From: Populus alba
Taxonomy: Eukaryota > Streptophyta > Magnoliopsida > Malpighiales > Salicaceae
Direction of reading: 5' to 3'
DNA: 64,000 bases
Assembly (NCBI RefSeq): GCF_005239225.2
Contig: NC_133294.1
Coordinates: forward strand, 18,613,631 to 18,677,630
Part shown: one piece after another, positions 35,721 to 45,860 of the stretch
Position numbering within the stretch: the stretch's first letter is position 1
Layout: each line of letters begins with the position of its first letter
Program-made: the position numbers and the translations under genes
Notes under the pieces: model-generated
Seen by the model: only the letters and a program-made list of their open reading frames with translations
What the model was told of the DNA's origin: nothing
The model's database searches: none

Positions 35721-36340
35721 ATCAAAACAATGTTCTTTTTATCAATTTTTTTTAAAAAGTCAACATGTTTTTTATCAATTTTTTTATCCCAAGTTGAATT
35801 AGATTTTTGATCTATCAAGCCGATTCAATCATTTTTCTTTTTTTTTTTAAACTCGGACAAGTCCAAGTCTCGAGTCAACTCCGTCAAATCGGCTCTGGTT
35901 TTATAACTAATTGTTATTATATTATTATTAATTTCAATACTTAATATAAATTAAAATAAAAAATATATCTAATTAGTTTTAAAAAAATATAAGTTGGATA
36001 ACAATATATATTAAGAGAAAAATAAAATTTTTTATATTTTATTTTATCTTGTTCACCATAACCAAATAGGATACATAAATAATTATTTTTTCTTGTAATC
36101 ACTACCAAATATAATTTTGCCTTCATTTTCTTTTTTGACTGGTTTTTATTATCTCTGTTTTCCATCTTGGTACAATATATCAAACATTACCTTATATTTT
36201 GATTGATTTTCAAGGTTGTTTCCTAAAAAAAGAAAAAGAGTAGGTTCATCTGAGAAAAACATATTCTAAAATCAATAATTGAAAAATGTTAGTTGAGTAT
36301 TTTTTATAAACGGCCAAAGCTGATCTAAAATTTTGATGTA
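35721..36340. other. AT-rich intergenic DNA
   Basis: The stretch 35800-35900 ('aagtccaagtctcgagtcaac') resembles the array just before it. Otherwise nothing is recognised. Confidence 0.45.
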
Positions 36341-36391
36341 TGAATTATGATGCTAGTGACCGCAGTAGATCATGTATTGTGATCCTCACGC

Positions 36392-36554
36392 CACGTGTCA
36401 GTATCCTAATGTAGAGTCCACCTATCAGGGTCCTTGCTTGAATGTTATGGGACCCACCTAATAATAAGTCTCTCAAATTTTTGACTTGGGATTGGACCCA
36501 CCTCTGGCCACCATTGTCTTTGAAAATTGAATGATAAAAAGAGCACCTCACGTG
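36392..36554. promoter_or_regulatory. Candidate cis-regulatory cluster upstream of TCP gene
   Basis: Two G-box cores CACGTG (36392-36397 and 36549-36554) flank two copies of GGACCCAC (36450-36457 and 36494-36501), which fit the class I TCP site GGNCCCAC. The island is less AT-rich than its surroundings and lies about 1.45-1.6 kb upstream of the TCP start codon. Motif presence is seen; function and target gene are inferred. Confidence 0.4.
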
Positions 36555-36601
36555 GAGTCTGAACCAAAGGGGCTGTCCAACCACAATAAAAAGGAACCTC
36601 G

Positions 36602-37858
36602 CTGCCTTGATTCACAAAAATAAAATAAAAATTAACTACAAATCAGTCCCCAACTTACATTTGATTTCCCATATCACTCTTCAATTTTCAAAACCTTACT
36701 AAACATTGACTCAACTTTTCAACACTAAAAGTGATTGGTCCTATATTTTCATTAGGAATTCTTAAAACTAATGTTTTTTTAAGCAATAATAAAACATGTA
36801 ATATGTATACGACAAGCATCTATTTTACGAGTTTAACGAGATTTCATCATACTAAAATACTTGTTTTTGAAATAACATATTAAAGACTTGTATTAAATTT
36901 AAATAAAAATTGACTTAAATTTGATCACAAAATTAAACTTAAAAAATAAAATCAAATTATTTAAAAATCTTTTTTATTACTGTGAAAATTCAAATCGATG
37001 AGACATAAAGTTAAAAACGTAAGAACAAAATCAAAGACATCTTTTTTTTTCTTTAAAAACCCAAAAAGGGATTTAAAATTACTGCAAAGCATCTAGAAAA
37101 ATTAATCTTATTCTTCATCACAAGATGATGTGCTTGCTCTAGCCATTACTTTGAATTATATATTTTCCAATAAGTCCATTGTACAAACTACAAGCAAACA
37201 CATCAAAACTTTCCTCCATGCTCCCTTTCTTTCATCATTTGAATCTTGGTATTTTAAGAAACATCTTTTTTTTTTTTGAAAAATCTTATCAAGGGTTTTT
37301 GCATGCATAATTAACTTACACCATCTTTCAAATGAATATCAATCAAAGCAATAAGCACTTTTCTTTAATCGAGTGAAGTAAGAAACCAAATTACACAGTC
37401 GATCGATACAAAATAGTCACTATAAAACCAAATTAGGAAATTAATGGAGCCTGTTGCACAAACGATACAACAGTTTCAACGTTGGTGGAGACTAAAAAGG
37501 AAGGCGATACACGGTAGGAACCCATAATTTATAACTTTTATTGTGAAAGGTTGAGCCATATTTGTCCAAGTTCTGAAGAATGGTGGTTGATATGGGAAGA
37601 ACATCGTAGGTTGGGGCCTGAGTTTTTTTTTCCCCAAAAAAAAAAAGAAAACAAAAAGCTTGTCGACACATCAACAAAGCAATTTTTTCTTTTTGTTAAA
37701 AAAATTGCTTTTTAAAGCTTACCCCATATAATTCCCACTCATTATGTTTGTTGCTTAAAGCTCGTCCAGCTCTTCCTCTCTTATCCTCTCTCTAACATTA
37801 ATTCTCAAGGGAGGGAATTCCAGGCACCCAAAAGAGACGCGAGGAATAAAAAAAGGGC
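36602..37858. other. Upstream region of the TCP gene
   Basis: AT-rich to about 37700, then progressively richer in C and T toward the start codon. No convincing TATA box can be fixed relative to a start site. Confidence 0.4.
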
Positions 37859-37883
37859 CTCTCTCTCTCTCTCTCTCTCTCTC
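37859..37883 (+). repeat. (CT)12 microsatellite in TCP leader
   Basis: Twelve CT repeats lie about 110 bp upstream of the start codon, probably in the 5' leader. Plant BPC proteins are known to bind GA/CT repeats. Confidence 0.9.
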
Positions 37884-37985
37884 CGCCTCTCTCAATACAG
37901 ACTCTTCTAGTAAATATTCAGTCTTTTCTCATAGAAAATAAAGAGGGGGAAAGAAAAGCCATTGGAGAAATTCCCACATATTTTC

Positions 37986-38402
37986 ATGCCATCATGGAAG
38001 GAGGTGATGATCAGTTCCACCATCAGCACCACCACCAGCACCACCACCGCCCAACCTTCCCATTCCAATTGCTGGAAAAGAAAGAAGACGAGCCTTGCTC
38101 TTCCTCTTCTCCTTACCCTTCTCTTCCCATCTCCGCTACCGAACCTAACAGCAACAGCAACAGTACGAACACAAATCACTCCACCTCGAATCTCCAAATT
38201 GAGGTTGCTGAACCATCAAAGAAACCCCCTCCAAAACGAACATCAACAAAAGACAGACACACGAAGGTGGATGGACGTGGTCGTAGAATTCGCATGCCAG
38301 CTCTCTGCGCTGCTAGGGTTTTTCAGCTCACTCGAGAACTTGGCCACAAATCAGATGGTGAAACCATCGAGTGGTTACTTCAACAAGCTGAACCAGCAGT
38401 GA
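37986..38402 (+). promoter_or_regulatory. Overlapping upstream ORF of the TCP gene
   Basis: An ATG at 37986 opens a frame that overlaps the TCP start in the +1-shifted frame and runs to a stop at 38402. Its context is weak (T at -3, C at +4), so ribosomes may leak past it to the strong TCP start 8 bp later. The product has no recognised domain. A regulatory role is inferred only from position. Confidence 0.4.
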
Positions 38403-39181
38403 TCGCTGCCACAGGCACGGGCACAATCCCTGCTAATTTCACTTCACTCAACATATCCTTGCGTAGCTCAGGTTCAAGTATGTCACTTCCTTCTCACCTA
38501 AGATCAGGGAGTTTCAATCCAAACTTTTCACTGCAGCAACGTAGTCGGAGTTTGTTCCCTGGAATTGGGCTAGAAACCTCACAACCACCGACATTCCTAA
38601 GTTTCCAATCTAGTAACAATCTGAATGCAGTGCTGCAAGCGAAGCAAGAACTGCGAGACAATTCTTCACTGGAATTATCAACGGAGACAGAAGAGAGTTT
38701 AAGCAGGAAACGAAGGTCCGAGCAAGATTTATCACCATCGCAACAGCATCAGATGGGGAATTACTTGTTACAATCCAGTTCAGGGGCAATCCCAGCTAGT
38801 CATGGTCAAATTCCAGCAAATTTTTGGATGCTGGCTAATTCCAATAACAATCAAGTCATGAGCGGAGACCCTATATGGACATTTCCTTCTGTCAACAACA
38901 GTAGTGTGTACAGAGGCAGCATGTCAAGTGGGTTGCATTTTATGAATTTCCCTGCTCCTGTTACCTTATTGCCTAGCCAGCAACTGGGGTCTACTAGCAT
39001 TGGAGGTGCCAGTGCTGGTAATAGTGGGATAAGTGAAGGGCATTTGAACATGCTAGCTGGATTGAATCCCTACCGACCTTCAGGTCTATCAGAATCACAG
39101 GCGAGTGGCTCTCACTCACATCATGGTGGCGGTGGTGGAGGAAGCGATGATCGGCATGATACAACGAGTCATCACTCATAG
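37994..39181 (+). CDS. TCP15: Class I TCP transcription factor, TCP14/TCP15 clade
   Basis: A 395-residue single-exon gene, typical of class I TCPs. The TCP domain spans about residues 81-138: basic region [19 protein letters not shown], helix I with [14 protein letters not shown], loop GHKSD and helix [12 protein letters not shown]. Cys105 is the cysteine conserved in class I TCPs. [19 protein letters not shown] follows, diagnostic of the TCP14/15 clade. The N-terminus ([12 protein letters not shown] after a His-rich tract, residues 9-18), MGNYLLQSS and the C-terminal TSHHS resemble Arabidopsis TCP15 more than TCP14. A C-terminal patch has NFWML, WTFPS and SGLHFMNF. It should be a nuclear regulator binding GGNCCCAC sites; in Arabidopsis the clade controls cell proliferation, internode growth and germination. 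The ATG at 37994 has a strong context (A at -3, G at +4). An out-of-frame ATG lies 8 bp upstream. Confidence 0.95.
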   Translation: MEGGDDQFHHQHHHQHHHRPTFPFQLLEKKEDEPCSSSSPYPSLPISATEPNSNSNSTNTNHSTSNLQIEVAEPSKKPPPKRTSTKDRHTKVDGRGRRIRMPALCAARVFQLTRELGHKSDGETIEWLLQQAEPAVIAATGTGTIPANFTSLNISLRSSGSSMSLPSHLRSGSFNPNFSLQQRSRSLFPGIGLETSQPPTFLSFQSSNNLNAVLQAKQELRDNSSLELSTETEESLSRKRRSEQDLSPSQQHQMGNYLLQSSSGAIPASHGQIPANFWMLANSNNNQVMSGDPIWTFPSVNNSSVYRGSMSSGLHFMNFPAPVTLLPSQQLGSTSIGGASAGNSGISEGHLNMLAGLNPYRPSGLSESQASGSHSHHGGGGGGSDDRHDTTSHHS

Positions 39182-39660
39182 AGATGGAGCAAGCAAAGCA
39201 AGAGCATCATCATGACCATCATCCCTCCACTTGTGTAGTTTTTATGTGTAACACACGTGAGGTTTGATTGTTCTTGAAATACTGGAGTTTTGTTTCCCTT
39301 TTCTTTTGCGTTTATTTTCCCTAATTATTATTCCAAATTTTTTTTGAGTGTGATTAAAATGGGATTTTAGCTAGGGTTTGAAGGAAAGACAGTACTATTT
39401 TAACAGGTGTTGGGTGGTTTTGATAAAGGACCTCATTTGGGTTTTTCATTTCATTATTGCTCAGTCCTACGGAACATCTCATCATCATTGTTTGTGCAAT
39501 TTCTTCTTTCTGGCCAAAGCTGCTGCTACCTGTAATTTATATATATATATATATATACACACACATGTGTGTGTGTATGCTTCTGATATATGGATGGTAG
39601 TTTCCCACCTAACTGGCAATTAAACTCTCCTCCCTCCCTCCCTCCCTCCCCAGCTAGTCT
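39182..39660 (+). other. Probable 3' untranslated region of TCP gene
   Basis: Non-coding sequence after the TAG. It contains an (AT)n-(AC)n-(GT)n compound tract (about 39538-39578) and a (CTCC)n run (about 39630-39650). The polyadenylation point is not determinable by eye. Confidence 0.4.
39557..39574. repeat. Perfect 18-bp AC/GT palindrome
   Basis: acacacaca followed by tgtgtgtgt forms a perfect inverted repeat after an (AT)n tract, about 375 bp downstream of the TCP stop. It may form a cruciform in DNA or a hairpin in RNA. Confidence 0.8.
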
Positions 39661-40353
39661 CTATGGATTGGTGATGAAAAGCAGACATGAATTAATAAAC
39701 TTTGTCAAAGTTAAAGCAAGAGAAAAAACAATCTTACTGCATTTGCAGTGTTGCTTTTCTCACATTCTGATTCTAAATCTCTGCCATGAATCTCAAGGTT
39801 TACTGCGTCAATGATTAAGATATTTTTTTCAGAGAAATGGGGGAGGGGCCCAGACCTTATCAGTTCCAGCTGTTGGTTCAGGTGGTGGGCCTAGATGCTG
39901 GTCATTGCCCGAACCAATGTACAATGTCACGAACACGAACAAAGAGGTGGATCATTCCTCTCTCTTTTTTTGTGGCAAATTCTACAATGCCGTCGGCCAT
40001 CAAGAACTTGACGCGTGCTCTTTGGTTTTAAAATACACAGCACGCAACATATCAGTTGGCCAAATAGGTAGAGTCCACCCAATCCCGGTGGTGCTCCCCA
40101 GCTAGTTGGCATGCATGCATGCCTGCCTCCCTGCCTTCATAATTAGTGACTGGGCTTCCACGTGGTTGCAGAAAATTCTACAATAACCTTGATCATCTTT
40201 CAAAGAAAGAAAAATCATCACCAAATCTAAAACATGACCGATTTAACTCTATAGATCAATTTTCAAAACTTCAACTGATAGTTATAACATATAGCCCTGA
40301 ACTTATCTTGACACAAAAACACACACACATCTCTAGCCATGAAATACAAGCAG
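39661..40353. other. Intergenic DNA downstream of the TCP gene
   Basis: A less AT-rich stretch (39835-40145) has 'gggcccag', 'gtgggcc' and overlapping 'catgcatg' (RY) motifs near 40110-40122. No coding feature was recognised. Confidence 0.35.
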
Positions 40354-40638
40354 TCTTTACCCTAATCCGCAAGCATGTGAAGGAGAAGGACCGCCCAAGA
40401 GAGCCTAGACGAGGAGCAAATGTAATGCCAGGTAAATAATTGCCAGTAATTCCTTGGTGTGCGTGTTTGTTTTATTATCTCGCAGTATGTTTGAGTAAGT
40501 TTGAATCGTGAGGCTACAGTTTGTTTTACTAATTAAAAGCAATTGTTGTGGTCTTGCAGTGGCGGCGGCGAAGGAAAACCGGCCAAAGGCAAAAGAATTA
40601 TCGAAGTTGTCAAAGGTGAAGGTTGTCGAAATTAAGAG
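40354..40638 (+). CDS. Possible two-exon coding fragment, unknown product
   Basis: Two segments join in frame across a plausible GT-AG intron. The first ends CGAGGAGCAAATGTAATGCCAG with the donor at 40432 (gtaaat). The second is 40560-40638, after gtcttgcag, and ends at another donor-like gtaacg (40639). The second reads VAAAKENRPKAKELSKLSKV KVVEIKR, lysine-rich, and the first ends in KHVKEKDRPREPRRGANVMP. I do not recognise the protein. No start codon or further exon was identified, so it may be a gene fragment or chance. Confidence 0.25.
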
Positions 40639-40933
40639 GTAACGGGTTGCTTTGTTTTCTTTTGACTGTATACGTTGAAATGATAAGTTGTGAAAGATGG
40701 AGTTGATTTCTATGTTTTGGATTTCTCTCTAAAATTGATTTTTGAAATCCAAGTTTATGCATCTGGACACATGAATAGAGTTGATAGATGGGACTGTTGG
40801 ATTGTGAAATAAAATTAATGGTAATTCGAGCTAGATGGAATTTTATATCTGTAAATGAATGAATTAGTTTTATCTTAATTAATTCGTAGTTAATTGGGAA
40901 GAATTTAGCCTCTTGTGCCTATTGTGTTGATGG
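40639..40933. other. Intergenic or intronic AT-rich DNA
   Basis: No feature was recognised. If the preceding exon pair is real, this would be intron. Confidence 0.3.
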
Positions 40934-41125
40934 AATGTCTCTGAATATTAAGGTAACTAAGAAGATACATGGATCGATGTTAGAAAAGAAACCATGCTAA
41001 CTTGGAATCAAGTCAATGACAACTTAGGATAAATGTCTCTGAATATTAAGGTAACTAAGAAGATACATGGATGTTAGAAAATAAACCAAGCTAACTTGAA
41101 ATCAAGTCAATGACAACTTAGGATA
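40934..41125. repeat. 98-bp tandem duplication
   Basis: Two units both starting 'aatgtctctgaatattaagg' at 40934 and 41032 are almost identical; the second lacks a 4-bp 'cgat' and has a few substitutions. The second unit continues into sequence of LTR-like character (TATAAATA-type box near 41219). Confidence 0.85.
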
Positions 41126-41349
41126 TCTAAGTTGCTTTAATCATAATTAACTTGTTGCTTTGTGGATCGTTAAGTCCTTAGTCTTTTAGGACTCAAGTTT
41201 TCGGTTAATATCAACTTGTATAAATAAATATAAGGGATTGGGTCTTCATTTGTGTGTGATTGAAAAAAACTCTCAAGACAAGTGCATGGTGAGTGATAAA
41301 AATAACCAGGAATAAATTATAAAGGATATCATAGGGTTGCTATGATGAT
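41126..41349. other. Possible solo-LTR-like segment
   Basis: The sequence from the 'tgttagaaaa' at about 41067 to about 41290 has a copia-LTR look: it starts TGTTAG, has a TATAAATA-like box and a terminal CTCTCAAG-type stretch. No target duplication was found, so this remains weak. Confidence 0.2.
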
Positions 41350-41545
41350 TTTACAGGTTATTTTTGAGTTTGAAAATGTTTTTAGATGAGTTTTATAAGT
41401 ACATTTGATTTAAAAAAATATATAATTGATATTTTTTAATATTTTACAATATTTTTTATGTCAAAAATTAAAAAAAAAATCTTAAAAAAAATTATTTCTA
41501 AATACTAAAAAATAAAAAACTTTTTTTTAAAAAAATACTAACTTG
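41350..41545. repeat. AT-rich interspersed repeat, copy 5
   Basis: Blocks 'tttgagtttgaaaatgttt', 'tatataattgatatttt' and 'atgtcaaaaattaaaa' follow the family order. Confidence 0.4.
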
Positions 41546-42187
41546 AATACTAGCTTTGTGTAGTAACTTGATTTTGTGAGTTAAGAATTAAATTATAAGC
41601 GTTGGTGTACATTTGATGAAATTATTGTTTGTGTTTGGCAGTTGTCTATGACATATTGAAGGAATCATTAATTGTGATATATATACTATATGTGATGTCG
41701 AAAAATGGGCCTTCCAATTATGTGCATAGAACGGTGGCTATGGGTGAAAACAAGGCCATTAATTGTCAAAGATTAGGATTTGTAAAGTTTCTATCCCTTT
41801 TATATTAATGTGGTGTGTTCAATAATTCTTATCACAAATCCACATGAAATCAACATGAATTTCTAGCACCTATACAACACATTCAAAAGCAACACGAAAT
41901 TTTCAACAAAGGATCATCTAGATGTGTAGAAATTTGTGAGAGTTGTTGACAATCTGCATGCGGCAGCTCATGGCTTCCATACAGGTTTCCATTCTATGCA
42001 TATCGGTGCAGAAAATAAAGAGGGGAAGTGTTTCATATTTGTTTCAGATAGAGCAGCTATGTTGTCGTTATTAAATATTAACATTTACAATTGCATGAGG
42101 TTTAATACCTTAAGAATCCATCTTTGGAGCTCAAATCTTAGCTACAAGTCTCTTGTCAAGGCAAGAAAGTAAAATACCTAATGTAAC
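41546..42187. other. Intergenic DNA, one unrecognised short frame
   Basis: A 78-codon frame at 41936-42172 (+) has no recognised domain. It lies directly beside a SINE and probably is not a gene. Confidence 0.35.
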
Positions 42188-42335
42188 TCTGAAAGGTGTA
42201 GTTTAACTGGTCAGATCCTGAGTTTGCTCTTTAGAGGTCACTAGTTTGAGTCTCACAAATCTCAGGGTCATTGGATGCTTACATAATTGTTAATTTTAGG
42301 ACCTGTGTGATTAGTCAAGATGTACAAAAACTAAT
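42188..42335 (+). repeat. tRNA-derived SINE, plus-strand copy
   Basis: Box A-like gtagtttaactgg (42198-42210) and box B-like agtttgagtctc (42243-42254) form the internal polymerase III promoter, followed by the SINE body 'gtgtgattagtcaagatgta', the complement of the body in the copies at 1-165 and 12940-13125. Confidence 0.65.
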
Positions 42336-43689
42336 GAATTTTAAGATAGATTTTTGTTGACTTAATGTATTAAGAACTTGAAAAAAGGTTTGTGTTGGCT
42401 GAAGAACATGTTGAATGGATGATTAACACATAATTAAGAAGAGGCCGAAATGCTTGAAATGGACAAATGTAGAAGTTTGAATATAGGGATCAACAAAAAT
42501 GTATCAATTGATGATGGGTTTGGTGTGTTCAGATTGTGTATGGTTAATAACGTATCTGCGTCTAGTTTCTATGTGATGTAGGAGGTTTTTAAGTGTGTGT
42601 GTATATATATTTAGTTTAATTAAAAAATTAAATAACATGCTTAATAATTTTATTAAATTGTTTTTATATTTAAGTTTTTTAGTTTGTTTAGGTTAATTTT
42701 TAGGTTTATTTAAGGAATTGCAAACCTAAGAGACATACTACTTGAATAAAAATTCAATAATAAAATTAAGAATTAAAATTTTTTGCAATATCTCCGATTA
42801 ATTTTTTTGTATTTTTAACTCTAACTAAATCTGATGCATCTAATAGATAGTTGTATAATGAGACATGAAGAAATGGTGGAAAGTGGACTGAGTGCCAAAC
42901 ATGCAGCAACACTCAGGATTAGTTTCAAAATTCATTAAGAAACACGAGGGGAGAATTAATGAACGAGAGCCTTATATGGTTGGAAAGATGGTGAAGTCTA
43001 TGAAAAAGAAATATTTTATTATTATTGCTCATCGTAATATGGTGTTATTTATTTTTACAGTTGAAATTATATTTTATAATTTTTTTATTATAGAATATAT
43101 ATATAAAACCCCTTATATTGATCACGTGATTCCTCCTATATATGTTTGACTTCATCAAAATTATTTTCTGTTCTTGAGCGAAAACCGTGGTTGCCTTTGG
43201 TTTTCTTTCTTTCTTTCTTGGGATCCATTGGACCTATCAACATATATGATACAACCACCAACACATTACGATGACGACTACTGCAAATATATAGTTTTTA
43301 GCAACAATTAAGTCTCGAAATTAATTATAAATTGATCATGAGGAAGATGATGAGGAATGCTACAAATTGTATACAACTCAAAGAATTCAAATTGTAATCA
43401 TATATGTTGATAGGAATTCAAAGACAGTTGTTTCCCTTTCATTCCTTTCCATGTACACAACTCAAAGAATTCAAACTGTAATCTCTTCATACATATCAAG
43501 AGGTCCAATAAGCTATAGATTCATTAATATAATCTTAAGAGTTTGGTAGTGGTCATAAGGAGTTCTCTTATTTGATTTTGAAGTTAATATATAGAAGATT
43601 TTGTCTTCTTAAATGCAAGACCGATACTAGAGGAGAGGAGGGAAATACATAAAACAAAAAAAAAAAAAAAAAACAAAAAAAGATTTAAG
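42336..43689. other. Intergenic DNA
   Basis: No gene was recognised. A short direct repeat of 'acaactcaaagaattcaaa' occurs with an 84-bp period (43373 and 43457). The open frame at 42892-43149 has no recognisable domain. Confidence 0.4.
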
Positions 43690-43870
43690 ATTTAGTATTG
43701 GTTTGTTTTTTAATCTTAAAAATATTTAAAAAAAATTAATTTTTTTTTAAATTAATACGTTTTTTTTATATTATTTAATGTGTTGATGTTTAAAATAATT
43801 TTAAAAAATTAAAAACCATATTATTTTGATACATTTTTAAATAAAAAATACTTTAAAAAACAATATACTT
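43690..43870. repeat. AT-rich interspersed repeat, copy 6
   Basis: 'aatattttaaaaaaaatt'-like blocks, then 'tgatgtttaaaataatttt' and 'acatttttaaataaaaaat', match the family order. Confidence 0.45.
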
Positions 43871-44027
43871 ATCAGCACTCACTTCATATTATTACATCCA
43901 TATTTGCTCATAGCTTTTTTTAACGAAATAAATTTGCATTAAAGGCAAAGTCTTGGGTAAACCATTAAAAAAAGTCAACCACATTAAAACCACTATTTTT
44001 TTCTTCTGGGTCAAGCCCGTTCCCTTC

Positions 44028-44962
44028 AGTTTAAGTTAGGGGTGTTCACGGTCCGGTTCGGTTCGGTTTTAACCCAAAAATTCAACCAAACCGAAAAATA
44101 ATAGTCCTTGTTAATATAATCCGAACCGAACCAAGAACCAGTTCAAACCGAACCGGTTTTGTTCGGTTTGGATCGGTTTTTAGCATCCAACAACCAGAAA
44201 AACCGAAGCATTTTTGTTGCTGCCGTTGTATACCTTAATCTGGGCTTTGTGCCAATTGAGGAACGAGATGGTGAACGAGAAAACAGTCCAGTCAAGAAAA
44301 AATGAGATAATCCAACTTCAACCAAAAACCAGAAAGGAGAAATAAAATGGAAAAAGTACAAAAAGGTACCAGATCACCAACAATGTAATGACTGGGGATC
44401 CTATGACCATATCCATCTACTTGGTAAGACAATAAATTCAGTTGCCCAGAGGGCAAAGCCATACACTTTCTTTATTTGAGATTTCAGAAGTATATCACAT
44501 CAGCAAAATAGGGGCGGCTGGAAGGGTTATGGAAAAAGAAAGGGGGAAATGGAGGGGGGAAGGGGGAAAGAGAGGGGGGCGGCTGTTAGGGTTATGGGAA
44601 AAGAAAGGGGGAAATAGAGGGGGTGAAGGGGGAAAGGGAGGGGGCGGCTGTTAGGGTTATGGGAAAAGGAAGGGGGAAAGAGAGGGGGGAAGGGGGAAAA
44701 GGAGAGGGGGGCTGCTGTGAGGGTTAGGATATTTAGTTTTAGGGTTAGGATTTTCTTTTTATACTTTTTTTTAGATATAATTAAACCGGTTTGGTTTGGT
44801 CCGATTCAATTGGTTTAAGCTTTTTTAAACCGGACCAGTTGGTTTTTTTTTAATCGGTTTATTCGATTTTTTTTTTCGGTTCGGTTTTTTCAGTTAATTT
44901 TTTCTCGGTTTTTTCAGTTTAATCGGTTGGTCGGTTTTTTTTAACACCCCTAAGTTTAAGTT
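44028..44962. mobile_element. hAT-like non-autonomous DNA transposon with target duplication
   Basis: The direct repeat 'agtttaagtt' (44028-44037 and 44953-44962) flanks inverted ends aggggtgtt (from 44038) and aacacccct (to about 44951). An 8-bp duplication typical of hAT elements fits within the 10-bp repeat, because the ends overlap ambiguously. Subterminal zones are packed with ACCGAACCG/CGGTTCGGTT words. The interior contains a G-rich tandem array and no transposase, so it would depend on an enzyme supplied from elsewhere. The superfamily call rests on TIR style and duplication length. Confidence 0.7.
44513..44709. repeat. 65-bp G-rich tandem array inside the hAT-like element
   Basis: Three units start at 44513, 44578 and 44643 with 'ggcggctg', exact period 65, and a partial fourth begins near 44708. 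Each has 'agggttatgg' then long runs of G and A (agggggaaa). Confidence 0.9.
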
Positions 44963-45654
44963 GATCCATAAACTAGCCCAACAAAGAATGCATTCCATTT
45001 CCTACCTCCACATATTTTTCCGTTCGTCATCTTGTCCCGAAGTCCAAAACCAATTGCTTATTTCTTTACCCTTCAAACTTTCCCTTCCAGCAAAGCAAAA
45101 CACTACCTTTTAGCCTAATTATCCAACCAGCTAGCTGAGTGGCTCCAAATAAGAGGAGTCCACCAGCCCTTTTCAATATTTAATATCCCAACGGCTCGAC
45201 CCTTGGGACACATATTAATGAAATATATTTTAATTTGTAATATTAGGACACAATTGAAAGAACAAGGATTCAATTAAAAAATAAAAAAACAACGTAGGTG
45301 GCCTATCTCAAATTCATGTGAAAAGGTTATGATTAGTCCCCATATTCTTTGTTAATTTATTTTAGATCCATTTGGCTTCAATTCGAATTCCACACATTGG
45401 ATAAAAAATTTTTCAGTGCATATATACTTAATCCAATACTTATTATTTAGTGCATTTATAGAACATTTAAGCACAAGTTAGTACATAATATTACATTTTT
45501 TGTTATCATTAAACATAAAGGTCATAAACCCTTGGAGCTAATAAGAATGGTTTTAGATTAGAATCTCAATGCTATTGAATTACTTGGTTAAATTACTTAG
45601 CAATCATTTCAATCTTTTGACTCTTCATCAAACTTCATCACAAAACTTATAATC
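44963..45654. other. AT-rich intergenic DNA
   Basis: The stretch to about 45170 is less AT-rich. No gene or bounded repeat was recognised. Confidence 0.45.
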
Positions 45655-45860
45655 TGTATTTTTTTGAATTTCAAAAACATTTTTGTAAAAATAAATTTAT
45701 TTTTTTTCTTTGCTTCAAATTATTTCTTTTTAGTGTTTTTTAATTATTTTAATGTGATAATATTAAAAATAAATTTTAAAAAATAATAAAATTATTATTT
45801 CAATGTATTTCCAAACAAAAAGAATTTTTAAAAGCAACTATTATCATAATTTCAAATAGA
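45655..45860. repeat. AT-rich interspersed repeat, copy 7
   Basis: 'aaaaacatttttgtaaaaat', 'aatgtgataatattaaaaat' and 'caatgtatttccaaac' occur in family order. Confidence 0.45.

Noticed and set aside
36345..36584. Minus-strand 79-codon frame over the regulatory cluster
   Set aside because: It has no known domain; the motif content and balanced composition are better explained as regulatory DNA.
37907..38197. Minus-strand open frame opposite the TCP start
   Set aside because: It is antisense to the TCP coding sequence and rich in V/R from complemented His/Thr codons; it is a shadow frame.
42892..43149. 85-codon open frame
   Set aside because: It has low-complexity Ile/Phe/Tyr composition from AT-rich DNA and no supporting feature.
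44442..44654. Gly/Arg/Lys-rich 70-codon frame
   Set aside because: It is translation of the G-rich 65-bp tandem array inside the hAT-like element.
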